From positions 124,001 to 188,000 of the forward strand of contig CAVYUC010000016.1 in assembly GCA_963771595.1 (NCBI GenBank): a DNA stretch of 64,000 bases. Direction: 5' to 3'. This stretch comes from CAVYUC01 sp963771595 (GTDB taxonomy: Bacteria; Bacteroidota; Bacteroidia; Bacteroidales; Prolixibacteraceae). A model generated the notes under the pieces. It did no database searches and was not told the origin of the DNA. It saw only the letters and a program-made list of their open reading frames with translations. Of this stretch, positions 63,451 through 64,000 are shown one piece after another. The position numbers and the translations under genes were made by a program. The stretch's first letter is position 1. Each line of letters starts with the position of its first letter.

Positions 63451-63936
63451 ATGAAAAAGATTGCCATTTTCCCCGGATCCTTCGATCCCTTTACAATCGG
63501 ACACGAATCCATAGTTAAACGTGCAGTTTCAATGTTCGATAAAATAATTATAATGATTGGTTACAACGCCAATAAAAAATCGTTTTTCTCCATTGAGAAA
63601 AGATTGAAATGGATAAATCAGATTTTTAAAGACAATGACAAAATTGAGGTTCGGGTGCACGAAGGATTGACGGTTGATTTTTGCAAAGAGGTAGGCGCCA
63701 ACTACATTTTACGAGGGCTGCGTACTTCCGCCGACTTTGAATATGAACGAGCCATTGCCCAGGTGAACAAAAAAATGCATCCCGAAATTGAAACTATATT
63801 TTTGCTTACGTTGCCGGAACATACTCCAATAAATGCAACCATCATACGCGACATTGTATTTCATGGAGGCGATGCAAGTATGTTTCTGCCCGCCGGTCTG
63901 GATATGAATGAATTTAAATTTAGAGACAACGAATAA
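63451..63936 (+). CDS. coaD: Phosphopantetheine adenylyltransferase
   Basis: 161 residues, standard length. The nucleotidyl-transferase signature IFPGSFDPFTIGHESIV (T/HxGH) opens the protein; YILRGLRTSADFEYERAIAQ is the substrate-binding block, and PINATIIRDIVFHGGDASMF the C-terminal ATP site. It joins ATP and 4'-phosphopantetheine to make dephospho-CoA, step four of CoA synthesis. It has its own promoter and is followed 7 bp later by an exported-protein gene. Confidence 0.97.
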   Translation: MKKIAIFPGSFDPFTIGHESIVKRAVSMFDKIIIMIGYNANKKSFFSIEKRLKWINQIFKDNDKIEVRVHEGLTVDFCKEVGANYILRGLRTSADFEYERAIAQVNKKMHPEIETIFLLTLPEHTPINATIIRDIVFHGGDASMFLPAGLDMNEFKFRDNE

Positions 63937-63943
63937 TTTGTAA

Positions 63944-64000
63944 ATGAGATACCTTCCAATACTTTTATTCCTTTTACTATTTTTTGTACATCCCGCTGAT
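63944..64000 (+). CDS. Start of an exported protein (cut by window end)
   Basis: Nineteen codons from the ATG at 63944 read MRYLPILLFLLLFFVHPAD, a typical signal peptide. It lies 7 bp after the coaD stop, so it is probably translated in the same operon. In relatives a secreted peptidase often follows coaD, but nothing here confirms that. Confidence 0.6.
   Translation, partial: MRYLPILLFLLLFFVHPAD

Overview
The window reads as one contiguous piece of a Bacteroidota chromosome, most likely class Bacteroidia and perhaps near Marinilabiliales/Prolixibacteraceae (the family-level guess is inference). The signs are type IX secretion C-terminal sorting domains, TTTG/TAnnTTTG promoter boxes, mostly weak Shine-Dalgarno sequences, DUF4492 at the head of a cytochrome bd operon, an A2-type caa3 oxidase and a helicase with HRDC and HTH tail domains. 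I see no tRNA, rRNA or CRISPR array.

Layout. 1-3.7 kb: three exported proteins on the minus strand, two with type IX sorting tails. 4.3-8.8 kb: a conserved unknown, then a sugar cluster (D-lyxose isomerase family, PfkB kinase, mannitol-1-phosphate dehydrogenase family), facing an M23/LysM peptidase. 8.8-10.6 kb: a patch of tandem and palindromic repeats, a DUF423 membrane protein and an MNT/HEPN pair. 10.7-17 kb: a second sugar/polyol cluster (PHP protein, aldolase-dehydrogenase fusion, a frameshifted sorbose-phosphate-reductase-like gene, a YdcZ-type transporter, an inositol-monophosphatase family enzyme). 17-28 kb: a beta-barrel protein, a Pif1-like helicase, IS1595 copy 1, two cupins, an unfamiliar membrane protein, DoxX, a Na/Ca antiporter and a hemerythrin protein.

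28-34 kb is the least explained region. Two paralogous GH57-like proteins appear to have lost both catalytic positions. They lie with small unknown proteins and a STAND-type ATPase that has a DNA-binding-like head. The intergenic gaps carry 9-bp tandem repeats of TTCATTTTG. This is my best candidate for an undescribed system.

34-44 kb is respiratory: a Ppx/GppA phosphatase, a caa3 oxidase operon (SCO, subunits I, III, IV, II, heme O synthase) and, divergent from it, a cytochrome bd operon (DUF4492, CydA, CydB and a 40-residue CydX-like protein). The two terminal oxidases share one intergenic control region. A 145-bp nested palindrome and IS1595 copy 2 follow.

45-64 kb: a DUF892 ferritin-like protein, then an envelope cluster with two GT2 glycosyltransferases, four large GT-C-like membrane proteins (one frameshifted), a VTC-domain protein, DUF4956, a CotH-kinase/beta-helix lipoprotein and an FG-GAP/ASPIC lipoprotein. 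A similar beta-sandwich module recurs in three otherwise unrelated members. The window ends with an SLC12-like transporter, coaD and the start of an exported protein.

Three genes are split, and a fourth may be, by what look like single extra bases, mostly in homopolymers. They may be real pseudogenes or residual indel errors; the sequence alone cannot decide.
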